Source of the DNA: Burkholderiales bacterium | Lineage (GTDB): Bacteria > Pseudomonadota > Gammaproteobacteria > Burkholderiales > Ga0077523 | Assembly (NCBI GenBank): GCA_019745565.1 | Contig: JAIESW010000056.1 | Span: 1 to 64,000, forward strand | Direction: 5' to 3' | DNA: 64,000 nucleotides | Part shown: piece after piece, positions 9,163 to 21,216 of the stretch | Position numbering within the stretch: the stretch's first letter is position 1 | How the letters are laid out: each line of letters begins with the position of its first letter | Notes under the pieces: generated by a model | What the model saw: only the letters and a program-made list of their open reading frames with translations | Database searches by the model: none | Told to the model about the DNA's origin: nothing | Position numbers and translations under genes: made by a program

Positions 9163-9549
9163 TCACCGCCCGTAGATGTGACCGGGGTCCTTCAGCACCG
9201 GTTCAACCTCGACCCAGCGGTCGCCCTCGAATCGGCGGAAGAAACAGCTCGCCCGGCCGGTGTGACAGGCGATCCCGCCCGCCTGTTCCACCTCGAGCAG
9301 CACGACGTCACCATCGCAATCGAGACCGATGGATCGCACCCGCTGGATGTGCCCGGACTCTTCGCCCTTGTGCCACAGCCGGTTGCGCGATCGCGACCAG
9401 TAGTGGGCCTCGCGGGTCTCCACGGTGCGTTGCAGGGCCTCGCGGTTCATGTGCGCGAACATCAGCACCCGGCCGGTCCCGGCGTCCTGCGCGATGGCGG
9501 GCACCAGACCGCGGTCGTCCCAGAGGACTTCGTCGAGCCAGTCAGCCAT
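9163..9549 (-). CDS. hisI: phosphoribosyl-AMP cyclohydrolase
   Basis: Third step of histidine synthesis: opens the adenine ring of PR-AMP. The 128-aa protein has FAHMNREAL, the [13 protein letters not shown] substrate motif, DCDGD (magnesium) and the zinc cysteines in [14 protein letters not shown]. The ATG at 9549 is chosen over an in-frame start at 9648; it overlaps the hisF stop by 8 bases, pointing to translational coupling. Confidence 0.96.
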   Translation of the reverse strand: MADWLDEVLWDDRGLVPAIAQDAGTGRVLMFAHMNREALQRTVETREAHYWSRSRNRLWHKGEESGHIQRVRSIGLDCDGDVVLLEVEQAGGIACHTGRASCFFRRFEGDRWVEVEPVLKDPGHIYGR

Positions 9550-10321
9550 CGGCCTGCCGGGTTTCGATGCCCTGGGCGCGCATGTAGGCCTTGGCCTCGC
9601 CCACGGTGAATTCGCCGTAATGGAAGATGCTCGCCGCGAGCACCGCATCGGCGCGACCTTGCTTCACACCGTCCACCAGGTCCTGCAGATCGCCGACGCC
9701 GCCGCTCGCGATCACGGGAATGTCCAGCGCTTGCGAGAACGCGCGGGTCAGTTCCACGTCGAACCCCTGCTTGGTGCCGTCGCGATCCATGCTCGTGAGC
9801 AGGATCTCACCGGCGCCTGCCGCCTGCATGCGCTTGCCCCATTCGACAGCGTCGAAGCCGGTGGCCTTGCGGCCGCCATGGGTGAACACCTCCCAGCGCA
9901 GCGGATCGGAACCCGCGATGCGTCGGGCATCGATGGCGACGACGATGCACTGCGAACCGAAGCGGCCCGCGGCTTCCTCCACCAGCGCCGGGTTCTGTAC
10001 CGCGGCCGTGTTGATGCTGACCTTGTCGGCACCCGCGTTCAGCAGCCGACGAATGTCGGCGATCGAACGCACGCCACCGCCGACCGTGAGCGGGATGAAC
10101 ACCTGCTCCGCCACCGCCTCCACCACCGGCACGATGGTGTCACGGCCGTCGGAGCTCGCCGTGATATCGAGGAAGGTCAGCTCATCGGCGCCCTGATCGT
10201 CGTAGCGCTTCGCGATCTCCACCGGATCGCCGGCGTCGCGCAGTCCGACGAAATTGACGCCCTTCACGACGCGCCCGGCGTTGACGTCGAGACAGGGAAT
10301 GATGCGGGTGGCGAGGCCCAT
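9542..10321 (-). CDS. hisF: imidazole glycerol phosphate synthase, cyclase subunit
   Basis: Cyclises PRFAR with ammonia from HisH to give ImGP and AICAR. The 259-aa TIM barrel starts [21 protein letters not shown] with the catalytic Asp in CLDV; the second catalytic Asp is in [12 protein letters not shown]. Between it and hisA lies a GC-rich repeat rather than the tight junction seen elsewhere in the operon. Confidence 0.98.
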   Translation of the reverse strand: MGLATRIIPCLDVNAGRVVKGVNFVGLRDAGDPVEIAKRYDDQGADELTFLDITASSDGRDTIVPVVEAVAEQVFIPLTVGGGVRSIADIRRLLNAGADKVSINTAAVQNPALVEEAAGRFGSQCIVVAIDARRIAGSDPLRWEVFTHGGRKATGFDAVEWGKRMQAAGAGEILLTSMDRDGTKQGFDVELTRAFSQALDIPVIASGGVGDLQDLVDGVKQGRADAVLAASIFHYGEFTVGEAKAYMRAQGIETRQADG

Positions 10322-10348
10322 GGCGGATCCGGTACGCGACAGGCGCGC

Positions 10349-10462
10349 TCAGCCCTCTTGGGGGAACGGCCGCAGGCCCAACGGGGGGGACACTGCCCGT
10401 GCCGGGCCGCCCCAAGCGGGCTGGCACCCCGGGGGGAAGGGCCGCAGGCCCGTCGGGGGGGA
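10349..10462. repeat. GC-rich intergenic repeat, one partial and one full unit
   Basis: A partial unit (10349-10390) and a full unit of about 62 bases (10401-10462) share CCGCAGGCCC followed after 2-4 bases by a run of G. The full unit matches 16978-17038 along its whole length, starting GCCGGGCCGCCCCAAG in both. G-rich and C-rich blocks could form a strong hairpin. It lies between hisF and hisA. Confidence 0.75.
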
Positions 10463-10472
10463 CGTCATCACC

Positions 10473-11219
10473 TCAGGCCTTCTCGGCCAGCTCGTCGGCG
10501 AGCTTCTGTGCCTGCGCGAAATCGAGCTTGCCCTCGTACAGCGCGCGGCCGGTGATCGCGGCCGGTATCCCTTCCGCCTCCACCGCGCAGAGCTTGCGGA
10601 CATCGTCGAGATTCGAGATGCCGCCGCTCGCGATCACCGGGACCGTGAGCGCGCGCGCCAGTTCCAACGTGGCCTCGACGTTGACGCCGGTCATCATCCC
10701 GTCGCGACCGATGTCGGTGTGGATGATCGCCTCGACGCCGTAGTCCTGGAACTTGAGCGCGAGATCGAGCACGTCGTGCCCGGTCATCTTCGACCAGCCG
10801 TCGACCGCCACCTTCCCCTCGCGCGCGTCGAGCCCGACCATGATGTGCCCGGGGAACGCGTAACAGGCATCGTGCAGGAAGCCCGGGGTCTTGACCGCCG
10901 CGGTGCCGATGATGACGAAGCTGATGCCGTCGTCGAGATAGCGCTCGATGGTGTCGAGATCGCGGATGCCGCCGCCCAGTTGCACCGGGACATCCTCGCC
11001 GACCGCCTGCACGATGGCCTTGATGGCCGCCTCGTTCTTCGGCTTGCCGGCGACGGCGCCGTTGAGATCCACCAGGTGCAGGCGGCGCGCACCCTGGTCG
11101 CGCCAGTGCTTCGCCATGGCACCGGGGTCTTCGGAGAAAACGGTGGCCTGGTCCATGGCGCCTTGCTTCAAGCGCACGCAGTGGCCGTCCTTCAGATCGA
11201 TCGCGGGAATGATGAGCAT
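10473..11219 (-). CDS. hisA: ProFAR isomerase
   Basis: Amadori isomerisation of ProFAR to PRFAR. The 248-aa TIM barrel starts [17 protein letters not shown]; the catalytic Asp residues lie in AIDLKDG and in the later [12 protein letters not shown] motif. It is a paralogue of the adjacent hisF product, as in all bacteria. Confidence 0.98.
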   Translation of the reverse strand: MLIIPAIDLKDGHCVRLKQGAMDQATVFSEDPGAMAKHWRDQGARRLHLVDLNGAVAGKPKNEAAIKAIVQAVGEDVPVQLGGGIRDLDTIERYLDDGISFVIIGTAAVKTPGFLHDACYAFPGHIMVGLDAREGKVAVDGWSKMTGHDVLDLALKFQDYGVEAIIHTDIGRDGMMTGVNVEATLELARALTVPVIASGGISNLDDVRKLCAVEAEGIPAAITGRALYEGKLDFAQAQKLADELAEKA

Positions 11220-11280
11220 GATGTTGCTGCGACCGCTGCCGGAGGGCAGCGGTCGGACGCGGAATCGGCAGTTGGAGGCT

Positions 11281-11967
11281 CTAGGGCGTTCCCGTGAGGG
11301 CCGCCTGGGGTGTTGGCGCGGCAGCGGGGTTCCGGCCGTCCCAGGCGATGAAATTCGACAGCAGTTTCAGTCCGGCGTGATGACTCTTCTCCGGGTGAAA
11401 CTGTACGGCAAACAGTCTAGACCCGGCGACCGCACTGGTAAACGGGGCCGGATAGCTGGTTTCCCCTGCGATGAGGGCCGGATCGACCGGATCGACGAAG
11501 TAGCTGTGCACGAAGTAGAAGCGCGTGTTCTGGGGGATCCCTGCCCATAACGGATGAGCACGCGTTTGGCGCACCTCATTCCAGCCCATGTGCGGGACTT
11601 TCAACTTGGCGCCGTCGGCGCCCACCATCCGCTCTGCCGGGAAGCGGCGCACCCGCCCCGGCAGCAACCCGAGACCCGGCGTGTCGCCCTCTTCGCTCCG
11701 TTCGAACAGCATCTGCAATCCGATGCAGATCCCGAGGAAGGGCTTGGAGCGGGCCGCCTCGATCACGGCCGGACGGAGGCCGCGCGCGTCGAGCTCGCGC
11801 ATGCAGTCGGGCATCGCACCCTGGCCGGGAAACACCACCCGCTCGGCCGACGCGACCTTGACCGGATCGTCGGTGACGACCACCTTGCGATCGGGCGCCA
11901 CGTGCTCGACCGCCTTGGCAACCGATCGCAGGTTGCCCATTCCGTAATCCACGACTGCGATATGCAT
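11281..11967 (-). CDS. hisH: imidazole glycerol phosphate synthase, glutaminase subunit
   Basis: A class I glutamine amidotransferase supplying ammonia to HisF. The 228-aa protein has [10 protein letters not shown] at the N-terminus, nucleophile Cys in [10 protein letters not shown], and the His-Glu pair in [11 protein letters not shown] short Ala/Pro-rich C-terminal extension (about 20 residues) is not part of the fold. Confidence 0.98.
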   Translation of the reverse strand: MHIAVVDYGMGNLRSVAKAVEHVAPDRKVVVTDDPVKVASAERVVFPGQGAMPDCMRELDARGLRPAVIEAARSKPFLGICIGLQMLFERSEEGDTPGLGLLPGRVRRFPAERMVGADGAKLKVPHMGWNEVRQTRAHPLWAGIPQNTRFYFVHSYFVDPVDPALIAGETSYPAPFTSAVAGSRLFAVQFHPEKSHHAGLKLLSNFIAWDGRNPAAAPTPQAALTGTP

Positions 11968-11978
11968 GGAAAGGCGTG

Positions 11979-12599
11979 CTACAGGACACCCTTGGTGGAT
12001 GGCATCAAGCCCGCGGCGCGCGGGTCGAACTCCACGGCCGTCCGCAGCGCGCGCCCGAACGCCTTGAAGATCGTCTCGGCCTGATGGTGCGCATTCTCAC
12101 CCTTCAGGTTGTCGATGTGCAGCGTGACGCCGGCGTGATTCACGAAGCCCTGGAAGAACTCGTGGATGAGCTGGGTCTCCAGTTCCCCGATCATCGCGCG
12201 GGTGAACTCGACGTTGAGGACGAGCCCCGGCCGACCGGACAGATCGATCACCACCCGCGACAGCGCCTCGTCGAGCGGGACGTACGAATGCCCGTAGCGG
12301 CGCACACCCTTCTTGTCGCCGACCGCCTTGGCGAACGCCTGTCCGAAGGTGATGCCCACGTCCTCCACGGTGTGATGCCCGTCGATGTGCAGATCACCGT
12401 CGGCCTGAACCTCCAGGTCGAACATGCCGTGGCGCGCGATCTGGTCGAGCATGTGATCGAAGAAGCCGACCCCGGTCGCCAGCTTCGACGTGCCGTGGCC
12501 GTCGAGATCCAGGCGCACGCGGATCTTCGTCTCGAGCGTGTTGCGCGTCACTTCGGCGACGCGGGCGGACAGGGCGGGGAGCTTCGGTTCGTTCGGCAT
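11979..12599 (-). CDS. hisB: imidazoleglycerol-phosphate dehydratase
   Basis: Dehydrates ImGP to imidazole acetol phosphate. The 206-aa monofunctional enzyme has manganese-binding His clusters in [30 protein letters not shown] and [17 protein letters not shown]. The N-terminal HisN-type phosphatase domain of enterobacterial HisB is absent, so histidinol phosphatase must be encoded elsewhere. Confidence 0.98.
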   Translation of the reverse strand: MPNEPKLPALSARVAEVTRNTLETKIRVRLDLDGHGTSKLATGVGFFDHMLDQIARHGMFDLEVQADGDLHIDGHHTVEDVGITFGQAFAKAVGDKKGVRRYGHSYVPLDEALSRVVIDLSGRPGLVLNVEFTRAMIGELETQLIHEFFQGFVNHAGVTLHIDNLKGENAHHQAETIFKAFGRALRTAVEFDPRAAGLMPSTKGVL

Positions 12600-12602
12600 G
12601 GG

Positions 12603-13700
12603 TCAGCGCGTGGCCTGGAGCGCATCCAGGAACGCGCGGTTCTCTTCGGGTGAACTCACGGTCACGCGCAGGCAGTCGGCGAGCAGCGGATGGCCGCCGG
12701 ACAGATTCTTGATGAGCACACCCCGTGCCTTCAAGCCCTCGAAGACGGCAGGTGCGCCGGCGACCCGGAACAGGAGGAAGTTGGCGGCGCTCGGAAACAC
12801 CGTGACGCCCGGCATCGCCGCGAGCGCGGCCGACAGTTCGCCCCGCGCCTCGATCAGCGCCCGGGCCTGCGCGTCCAGCACGTCGGCGTGCGCCAGCACC
12901 GCTTCGCAAATCCGCTGTGTCAGCACGTTCACGTTGTAGGGCAGCCGCAACTTGTCGAATTCGTCCAGCCACGCGGCCGGCCCGGCCAGGAAACCAAGGC
13001 GCAGTCCCGCGAGACCCAGCTTGGACAGCGTCCGCATGACCAGCAGGTTCGGACGGCGACCCAGCTCGGGCAGGAAGCTCGTGCCGGCGAACGCGTGATA
13101 GGCCTCGTCGATGACCACCACGCCCGGCGCCGCATCGAGCACGCGCTCCAGTTGACCGCGATCGAAGAGATTGCCGGTGGGATTGTTCGGATAGGCGAGC
13201 CACAGCAGCGCCGGCCGATGGCGCTCGATGGCCGCCAGCAAGGCATCCCCGTCGAGAGTGAAGTCCGGCCGGAGCGGCACGCCGACGTACTGGAGCCCGG
13301 CGGCGACGGCAAGCATGCGGTACATCACGAACGAGGGCTCGACGCTCATCACCACCGCCCCGGGCTGCGCCAGCGCCAGAGTAAGCACCTGGATGATCTC
13401 GTCGGAGCCGTTGCCCAGCATGAGGCCCATGTCCTCGGGCACGCCCATGACGGCCCGCAGTCGCCGCTTGAGTTCCGCCCCACCCGGATCGGGGTAGCGG
13501 TTGAGCGCCGCCTCCGCCGCGAGCTTCGCCACCTCCGCCCGGAGACTCTCCGGGAGCCGGTACGGATTTTCCATAGCGTCCAGCTTGACCATGCCGCGAG
13601 CGTCGGCCACGTGGTAGGCCGCCATGGCCAGCACTTCGGGGCGGATCAGCGCCTCCGGGCTCACCGCAGGTCGGGTCTCGCGAGCGGTCGCGGGCCTCAT
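12603..13700 (-). CDS. hisC: histidinol-phosphate aminotransferase
   Basis: A PLP-dependent transamination between imidazole acetol phosphate and glutamate. The 365-aa fold-type I enzyme has LDAMENPY near the N-terminus, NNPTGN, DEAYHAF and the Schiff-base lysine in [12 protein letters not shown]. The ATG at 13700 overlaps the hisD stop (ATGA), so the long frame upstream of it is not part of the gene. Confidence 0.97.
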   Translation of the reverse strand: MRPATARETRPAVSPEALIRPEVLAMAAYHVADARGMVKLDAMENPYRLPESLRAEVAKLAAEAALNRYPDPGGAELKRRLRAVMGVPEDMGLMLGNGSDEIIQVLTLALAQPGAVVMSVEPSFVMYRMLAVAAGLQYVGVPLRPDFTLDGDALLAAIERHRPALLWLAYPNNPTGNLFDRGQLERVLDAAPGVVVIDEAYHAFAGTSFLPELGRRPNLLVMRTLSKLGLAGLRLGFLAGPAAWLDEFDKLRLPYNVNVLTQRICEAVLAHADVLDAQARALIEARGELSAALAAMPGVTVFPSAANFLLFRVAGAPAVFEGLKARGVLIKNLSGGHPLLADCLRVTVSSPEENRAFLDALQATR

Positions 13701-14998
13701 CAGGCATGCACCCGATAGCGCGCCGACGCGGCGTGCGCCGGCAAACCTTCGCCGTCCGCCAGTTCTCCCGCCACCAGCCCCAGGGTCGCCGCACCGGCAC
13801 GCGAAACCTGGATCAGGCTCGAGCGCTTCTGGAAGTCGTAGACCCCGAGCGGCGAGGAAAACCGCGCCGTCCTCGCAGTGGGCAGCACGTGATTCGGTCC
13901 CGCGCAGTAGTCGCCCAGCGCCTCGGAAGCGTAGCGGCCCATGAAAATGGCGCCGGCGTGACGCAGTTTCCCGAGCCACGCGTCCGGATCGGCCACGGAC
14001 AGCTCGAGATGCTCCGGCGCGATCCGGTTGGCGATCGCACAGGCCTCGTCCAGGTCGCGGACCTTGATCAGCGCGCCGCGGTCGGACAGCGATCTCGCGA
14101 TGACGTCCTTGCGCGGCATGGACGGGAGCTGGCGCGCCATGCTCGCGGCGACGGCGTCCGCGAAAGCGGCTTCCGGGGTCAACAGGATGGCCTGCGCCAT
14201 CTCGTCGTGCTCGGCCTGGGAGAAGAGGTCCATGGCGATCCAGTCGGCGCTGGTCAATCCGTCGCAGATCACCAGGATCTCCGAAGGCCCGGCCACCATG
14301 TCTATGCCCACCACGCCGAATACGCGCCGCTTCGCGGCGGCCACGTAGGCGTTGCCGGGACCGACGATCTTGTCCACGGCGGGCACCGCCGCGGTGCCGT
14401 ACGCCAACGCACCGACCGCCTGGGCACCGCCGATGGCGAACACGCGATCGACACCCGCCACGGCCGCAGCCGCTAGCACGAGCGCATTGCGCTCGCCGCC
14501 GGGCGTCGGCACCACCATGATCACTTCGGGCACGCCGGCCACCTTCGCCGGCAGCGTGTTCATCAGCACCGTCGAGGGGTAGGCAGCCTTGCCGCCCGGT
14601 ACGTACACGCCAACGCGGTCCAGCGGCGTGACCTGCTGGCCCAGCACGGTGCCGTCGGCTTCGGTAAAGCGCCACGACGCCAGCGGTTGGCGCTCGTGAT
14701 ACGTGCGGATGCGCAGCGCCGCCTGCTCCAGCGCGCGGCGCTGCGGCGTGCTCAAACCGGCAAGAGCGGCCTGCAGTTCCTGCTGCGGAATCTCGAGCGC
14801 TGCGACCGACGATGCGTCCACGCGATCGAACTTTCGCGTGTACTCGAGGACGGCCGCGTCGCCGCGGCGACGCACGTCCTCGAGGATGCCGGCGACGGTG
14901 GCATCGATCGTCGCGTCCTGCGTGTTCTCGAACGCGAGCAACGCTTCGAGGCGCGCATCGAAGTCGGGGCTGGAGGAATCGAGCCGCGCGACGTTCAT
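13700..14998 (-). CDS. hisD: histidinol dehydrogenase
   Basis: Last two steps of histidine synthesis: NAD-dependent four-electron oxidation of histidinol. The 432-aa protein starts [13 protein letters not shown] and has the signature [21 protein letters not shown] through [11 protein letters not shown]. The zinc-ligand region follows in SQAEHDE, and APEHLEL lies near the C-terminus. The ATG at 14998 overlaps the hisG stop by 4 bases. Confidence 0.98.
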   Translation of the reverse strand: MNVARLDSSSPDFDARLEALLAFENTQDATIDATVAGILEDVRRRGDAAVLEYTRKFDRVDASSVAALEIPQQELQAALAGLSTPQRRALEQAALRIRTYHERQPLASWRFTEADGTVLGQQVTPLDRVGVYVPGGKAAYPSTVLMNTLPAKVAGVPEVIMVVPTPGGERNALVLAAAAVAGVDRVFAIGGAQAVGALAYGTAAVPAVDKIVGPGNAYVAAAKRRVFGVVGIDMVAGPSEILVICDGLTSADWIAMDLFSQAEHDEMAQAILLTPEAAFADAVAASMARQLPSMPRKDVIARSLSDRGALIKVRDLDEACAIANRIAPEHLELSVADPDAWLGKLRHAGAIFMGRYASEALGDYCAGPNHVLPTARTARFSSPLGVYDFQKRSSLIQVSRAGAATLGLVAGELADGEGLPAHAASARYRVHA

Positions 14999-15654
14999 GC
15001 GGCGGCCCGCTCGGACTTGAGCGCTCCGGCGAAGGCATCGATCACCGGCTGCAGCGTGGCGCGCTTCAGCTTGAGTGCCGCCTGGTTCACCACCAGCCGC
15101 GCCGAGATCGGCATGATCTCCTCCACCGCGACCAGGTTGTTGGCGCGCAGCGTGTTGCCGCTGGAGACCAGGTCGACGATGGCATCCGCGAGACCGACCA
15201 GGGGCGCCAGCTCCATGGAGCCGTACAGCTTGATCAGGTCCACGTGGACACCCTTGGCGGCGAAGTGGGTTCGCGCCACCTGCAGGTACTTGGTCGCGAC
15301 CTTGAGGCGGGCACCCTGCTTGACCGCCAGCGCGTAGTCGAAGCCGGCGCGCACCGCCACCATCATCCGGCACTTGGCGATGTCGAGGTCGAGCGGCTGA
15401 TAGAGCCCGGCGCCGCCGTGCTCCAGCAGCACGTCCTTGCCGGCGATGCCCAGATCAGCGCCGCCGTACTGGACATAGGTGGGCACGTCGGAAGCGCGGA
15501 CGACGATGATGCGCACATCGGGCCGGCTGGTCCCGATGATGAGCTTGCGCGAGGATTCCGGATCCTCGGCCGCCACGATGCCCGCGGCCGACAGCAGCGG
15601 GGTGGTTTCCTCGAAGATGCGCCCCTTCGAGAGGGCGATGGTGATGCCGTTCAC
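14995..15654 (-). CDS. hisG: ATP phosphoribosyltransferase, short form (HisZ-dependent)
   Basis: First and committed step of histidine synthesis: ATP + PRPP to PR-ATP. The 219-aa protein is the short form: it has the catalytic periplasmic-binding-like fold ([37 protein letters not shown]) and ends without the C-terminal ACT-like regulatory domain. Short-form HisG works as an octamer with the HisRS paralogue HisZ, which is not in the window. The start is a GTG at 15654. Confidence 0.96.
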   Translation of the reverse strand: MNGITIALSKGRIFEETTPLLSAAGIVAAEDPESSRKLIIGTSRPDVRIIVVRASDVPTYVQYGGADLGIAGKDVLLEHGGAGLYQPLDLDIAKCRMMVAVRAGFDYALAVKQGARLKVATKYLQVARTHFAAKGVHVDLIKLYGSMELAPLVGLADAIVDLVSSGNTLRANNLVAVEEIMPISARLVVNQAALKLKRATLQPVIDAFAGALKSERAAA

Positions 15655-15709
15655 GGCAGGCAAAGCGGAAAGCGGGCGAGGATTGTACCCGAGGACCCCA
15701 GGGAACGAG

Positions 15710-17282
<1,573 letters not shown>

Positions 17283-17339
17283 CTTTGATTGTCGGACAAG
17301 CGTTGGCTGCGGAGCGGCCCTTGCCTTCAGGGGAGTTCT

Positions 17340-18095
17340 TCAGTGCCGGAGCTTCCAGCCACGCTTGATCATTTGCAGGGCGACGAATGATAAGACAGCG
17401 AAGCAGACGCCCACAACGAAGAGGCTCCGCCCGGGCGGCACGTCGGACGCATCGAAGAAGCCGAAACGGAATCCGTCGATCATGTAGAAGAACGGATTCA
17501 GGTGCGACACCGCCTGCCAGAACGGCGGCAGCGAATGAATCGAATAGAACACGCCCGCGAGGAACGTGAGCGGCACGATGATGAAGTTCTGGAACGTGGC
17601 GAGCTGGTCGAACTTGTCGGCCCAGATGCCGGCGATCAACCCCAGGGCGCCCAGGATAGCGCCGCCCATGATCGCGAAGGCCAGAGCCCAGAATGGGTGC
17701 GGCACCGGCACGGCCACGGTCACCAGGGTGACCGAGAACACGCCCAGGCCCACCATCAGGCCGCGCACCACGGCGGCAACGACATACGCCCAGTAGAACT
17801 CGGCGTGGGACAGCGGCGGCAGCAGGATGAAGATGATGTTGCCGGTCACCTTGGACTGGATCACCGACGACGAGCTGTTGGCGAACGCGTTCTGCAGCAG
17901 CGACATCATCGCGAGGCCGGGGATCAGGAACGCGGTGTAGGGCACCCCCGGGTACACCTGCACCCGCCCTTCCAGCACGTGGGAGAACACGAGCAGGTAC
18001 AGCAGTGCCGTGATGATCGGTGCCGCCACGGTCTGGAAGCTCACCTTCCAGAAGCGCAGCATCTCCTTGTAGAGCAGCGTACGGAAACCGGTCAT
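17340..18095 (-). CDS. yadH: ABC-2 type transporter permease (YadH-like)
   Basis: The membrane half of an ABC exporter. The 251-aa protein has six predicted helices and the ABC-2 signature around FLAGVFYSIHSLPPFWQ, with LNPFFYMIDGFRFGFF following. The ATG at 18095 overlaps the stop of the ATPase gene (ATGA). Substrate unknown. In betaproteobacteria this pair commonly trails the mla genes, which suggests an envelope role. Confidence 0.92.
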   Translation of the reverse strand: MTGFRTLLYKEMLRFWKVSFQTVAAPIITALLYLLVFSHVLEGRVQVYPGVPYTAFLIPGLAMMSLLQNAFANSSSSVIQSKVTGNIIFILLPPLSHAEFYWAYVVAAVVRGLMVGLGVFSVTLVTVAVPVPHPFWALAFAIMGGAILGALGLIAGIWADKFDQLATFQNFIIVPLTFLAGVFYSIHSLPPFWQAVSHLNPFFYMIDGFRFGFFDASDVPPGRSLFVVGVCFAVLSFVALQMIKRGWKLRH

Positions 18096-18991
18096 CGCCG
18101 CCCCATGATCTGCACGAAGGCCTCCTCCAGATCGGGCTGCAGCAGCTCCAGCTCCTGCACCGTGACACCGTCCCGGCGCAGCGCGATCATGATGTCGGGC
18201 GTTTCGTCGTGGCTCTGGATCGGGAGCACCCGATAGCCTTCGGGTCCGGGGACCGATCGTTCCGCGAGTTCGACTGGCAACCGGTCGGGATCGAGCTTCA
18301 ACTTGAGGTGGATGCCGGAAACGCCGGCCAGCACATTGCGTGTCGTGTCGAGCGCCACCACGCGGCCGTTCTTGAGCATCGCCACCCGGCCACAGAGCGT
18401 TTCGGCCTCTTCGAGGTAGTGGGTGGTCAGGACGATGGTATGACCGGCGGCGTTCAGCTGGCGCACGAACTCCCAGAGCCCCTGGCGCAGTTCCACGTCG
18501 ACGCCGGCGGTCGGCTCGTCCAGGATGATGACCGGCGGCTTGTGAACGAGCGCCTGGGCGACCAGCACCCGCCGCTTCATGCCGCCGGACAGCGACCGCA
18601 TGTTGGCGTTCGCCTTGGCGGTCAGGTCGAGACGCTCGATCACCTCGTCGATCCAGGCATCGTTGCGGCGCAGCCCGAAGTAGCCGGACTGGATGCGCAG
18701 GGTCTCGCGCACCGTGAAGAACGGGTCGAACACGAGTTCCTGCGGCACGACCCCGAGCGCACGCCTCGCCTCGCGGTAGTTCACGCGGACGTCGTACCCC
18801 ATCACCCGCACTTCGCCGCGATCGGCCCGCGCGAGCCCGGCCAGCACGCTGATCAGCGTGGTCTTGCCCGCGCCGTTCGGCCCGAGCAGCGCGAAGAACT
18901 CGCCCGGTTCGACCGACAGGTCGACACCATCCAGCGCCTGCACGTCACCATAGCGCTTGTACGCCTGCCGGACTTCGATGGCCGGGGCCAT
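18092..18991 (-). CDS. yadG: ABC transporter ATP-binding protein (YadG-like)
   Basis: The nucleotide-binding half of the exporter with the gene after it. The 299-aa protein has Walker [10 protein letters not shown], signature LSGGMKRR, Walker B VIILDEPTAGVD and a conserved His in TTHYLEEAE. The ATG at 18991 overlaps the mlaB stop; the frame is open further upstream but the extra residues do not fit the family. Confidence 0.95.
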   Translation of the reverse strand: MAPAIEVRQAYKRYGDVQALDGVDLSVEPGEFFALLGPNGAGKTTLISVLAGLARADRGEVRVMGYDVRVNYREARRALGVVPQELVFDPFFTVRETLRIQSGYFGLRRNDAWIDEVIERLDLTAKANANMRSLSGGMKRRVLVAQALVHKPPVIILDEPTAGVDVELRQGLWEFVRQLNAAGHTIVLTTHYLEEAETLCGRVAMLKNGRVVALDTTRNVLAGVSGIHLKLKLDPDRLPVELAERSVPGPEGYRVLPIQSHDETPDIMIALRRDGVTVQELELLQPDLEEAFVQIMGRR

Positions 18992-19278
18992 CACGCGTGC
19001 GCGACCGGCAGCAGTTCGGTGACGCCGTAGAGGTCGACGAGACTCTTGAGGCTGTTGTCCAGGTTGAGATAGACGACGCGGTTGCCGGTGCGCTGCGCCG
19101 CCCGCAGCCATTCGAGCAGCAGCGCGACAGCGGACGAGTCCGCTGCGGTCACGCCGGCGAGATCGATGCGGGTTTCGCCGTCGGCAAGCAGAGCGAGCCC
19201 GCGGCGCAGCAGGTCCGGCACCGCATCGATGGTGACGGCACCTTCGAGGAACAGGCGATCGCCCTCGCGGCGGATCAT
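18991..19278 (-). CDS. mlaB: STAS-domain protein MlaB
   Basis: The cytoplasmic STAS subunit that stabilises the MlaFE ABC complex. The 95-aa protein has the STAS core AGVTAADSSAVALLLEWLR with the conserved Asp-Ser pair. Four-base overlaps on both sides (mlaC stop, yadG start) show tight coupling. Confidence 0.92.
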   Translation of the reverse strand: MIRREGDRLFLEGAVTIDAVPDLLRRGLALLADGETRIDLAGVTAADSSAVALLLEWLRAAQRTGNRVVYLNLDNSLKSLVDLYGVTELLPVAHA

Positions 19279-19913
19279 TTCTTTGCAGGCGCCGCCAAGG
19301 CCTTCGCGTTGCGTTCCTTGAGGTTCTTGATGAGCCCGTCGATGCCGCCCGTCTGGATCTGCGCGGAGAAGTCGTTGCGATAAGTGGTCACGAGGCTGGC
19401 GCCGTCGACGGTGACGTTGTAGACCTTCCACCCCTCCGATCCCAGGCGCATCGCGTAGTCGACACCCACGGGCGGGGCTCCGCCGGGCAGCAGGATTCGC
19501 GTCTTCACGGTCACGTCGTTCTCGCCGGCCGCGAGCTGCAGCGGGGTCACTTCGACCTTCACCAGGCGGTAGGCGGAATACGCAGCGGCGTACGAACGCA
19601 CGAGCAGGGTCCGGAACTCGTCCACCAGCACTTTGTGCTGCTCGGGCGTGGCGTCATTCCAGTACTTGCCCACGGCGAGCCGGGTGACGCGGGGCATGTC
19701 GAAGTGCGGGACGACCTTGGTCTCGATCAGGTCCACCAGTTTCGAGGCGGAACCGTTGCGCAGATCCTTGTCGTCCGCCACCAGGCGCAGCACCTCCTCG
19801 CTGGTGGTCTTCACGACGACGTCGGGAGGCGGATAGTCGGCAGCCATCGCGGCGGCAGACAACATCACACCGATCAACGGCGACCATCGGGACAGTGTTC
19901 TCATCGTCTTCAT
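19275..19913 (-). CDS. mlaC: periplasmic phospholipid-binding protein MlaC
   Basis: Shuttles phospholipid between MlaA at the outer membrane and MlaD at the inner membrane. The 212-aa protein has a signal peptide ending around AAAMAADY and a helical/beta TolD2 fold. RLAVGKYWNDATPEQ and VDYAMRLGSEGWKVYNVTVDG are family hallmarks. Confidence 0.96.
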   Translation of the reverse strand: MKTMRTLSRWSPLIGVMLSAAAMAADYPPPDVVVKTTSEEVLRLVADDKDLRNGSASKLVDLIETKVVPHFDMPRVTRLAVGKYWNDATPEQHKVLVDEFRTLLVRSYAAAYSAYRLVKVEVTPLQLAAGENDVTVKTRILLPGGAPPVGVDYAMRLGSEGWKVYNVTVDGASLVTTYRNDFSAQIQTGGIDGLIKNLKERNAKALAAPAKK

Positions 19914-19942
19914 TTCGTCTCTCGCTCTTCCGTGCTCGTGGG

Positions 19943-20425
19943 CTACTTGTCGGCAGGCTGCGGACCTTCGGCAGCCTTGCCATAGAGAAAGCGGCTGATC
20001 ATGCGCTCCAGCACCATCGCGGACTGGGTCAGTTTCATCCGGTCGCCGTCCTTCAGCATCACGTCGTCGCCGCCGGCGTCGAGCCCCACGTACTGCTCGC
20101 CCAGCAATCCTGAAGTCAGGATCGATGCGGTGGTGTCGGCCGGGAACTGGTAGGCCTTGTCGATGCGAAACGTGACCACGGCCACGTACTTCTTCCGGTC
20201 CAGGGCGATCGCTTCGACCCGCCCGATCACCACACCGTTGCTCTTCACCGGCGCGCGCGGTTTCAAGCCGCCGATGTTGTCGAACTCCGCGGTCACGCGG
20301 TAGCCCTCCGACGCGCCCACCGTGGTGGCATTCCCCACCTTGAGCGCGAGCACCAGCAGCGCGATCAGGCCGCCCGTGACGAACAGTCCGACCCAGAGGT
20401 CGATCGTGGTTCTCTTCATCTTCAC
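19943..20425 (-). CDS. mlaD: MCE-domain protein MlaD
   Basis: The hexameric substrate-binding ring of the MlaFEDB complex. The 160-aa protein has an N-terminal membrane helix (residues about 8-27), then one MCE domain ([29 protein letters not shown]) and a hydrophobic C-terminal segment that reaches into the central pore. Confidence 0.96.
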   Translation of the reverse strand: MKMKRTTIDLWVGLFVTGGLIALLVLALKVGNATTVGASEGYRVTAEFDNIGGLKPRAPVKSNGVVIGRVEAIALDRKKYVAVVTFRIDKAYQFPADTTASILTSGLLGEQYVGLDAGGDDVMLKDGDRMKLTQSAMVLERMISRFLYGKAAEGPQPADK

Positions 20426-21216
20426 ACCCCTGCGAACATGAACGACGTCAGCACGAAGTCGAGCGCCAGTATCACCAGCGCGGAGGTAACGACCGTGCGC
20501 GTCACTGCGTAGGAAACCCCTTCGGCGGTGGGCGGCGCATCGAAGCCCTCGAACAGTGCGATGAGGGTCACCGCCACCCCGAACACGATGCTCTTGATCA
20601 CGCCGTTCAGCACGTCCTCGCGCAGGTCCACGGCCGCCTGCATCTGCGACCAGAACGCGCCGGAATCCACGCCGATGATGACGACCCCGATCAGATAGCC
20701 GCCGAAGATGCCGAAGGCGCTGAAGATCGCCGCCAGCAGCGGCATGGAGATGACCCCGCCCCAGAAAATCGGGCTCATGACGCGCGAATAGGGGTCAACC
20801 GCCATCATCTCCATGGCGGAAAGCTGCTCGGTCGACTTCATGATCCCGATCTTCGCGGTGATCGCCGAGCCGGCCCGACTCGCGAACAGCAGCGCCGACA
20901 CCACCGGCCCGAGTTCGCGGGTGAGCGACAGCGCGACCAGGGTGCCGAGCGCCTCCGCCGAGCCGTAGCGCTTGAGCGTCTCGTAGCCCTGCAGCCCCAG
21001 CACGAGCCCCACGAACAGCCCGGACACGATGATGATGATGAGCGACAGCACGCCGGTGAAGTAGATCTCGTTCAACGTGAGCTGGGGACGGCTGAAGCTC
21101 GCACCGGAACGGGCAATCAGCGTCGCGGTGAAGCGTGTGGCACATCCCAGCTTCCACACCCCGTCCACCACGCGCGCGCCGATGTGACGCAGGCCGCTGT
21201 CGAGGGCGGCGATCAC
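20422..21216 (-). CDS. mlaE: phospholipid ABC transporter permease MlaE
   Basis: Membrane subunit of MlaFEDB. The 264-aa protein has the MlaE family core with several helices, including [19 protein letters not shown] and [12 protein letters not shown] and the [14 protein letters not shown] loop. It overlaps mlaD and mlaF by 4 bases each. Confidence 0.97.
   Translation of the reverse strand: MIAALDSGLRHIGARVVDGVWKLGCATRFTATLIARSGASFSRPQLTLNEIYFTGVLSLIIIIVSGLFVGLVLGLQGYETLKRYGSAEALGTLVALSLTRELGPVVSALLFASRAGSAITAKIGIMKSTEQLSAMEMMAVDPYSRVMSPIFWGGVISMPLLAAIFSAFGIFGGYLIGVVIIGVDSGAFWSQMQAAVDLREDVLNGVIKSIVFGVAVTLIALFEGFDAPPTAEGVSYAVTRTVVTSALVILALDFVLTSFMFAGV

Noticed and set aside
13701..15038. Long frame extending hisC to an 811-aa protein
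   Set aside because: It overlaps hisD completely in another frame; hisC has a good ATG at 13700 coupled to the hisD stop.
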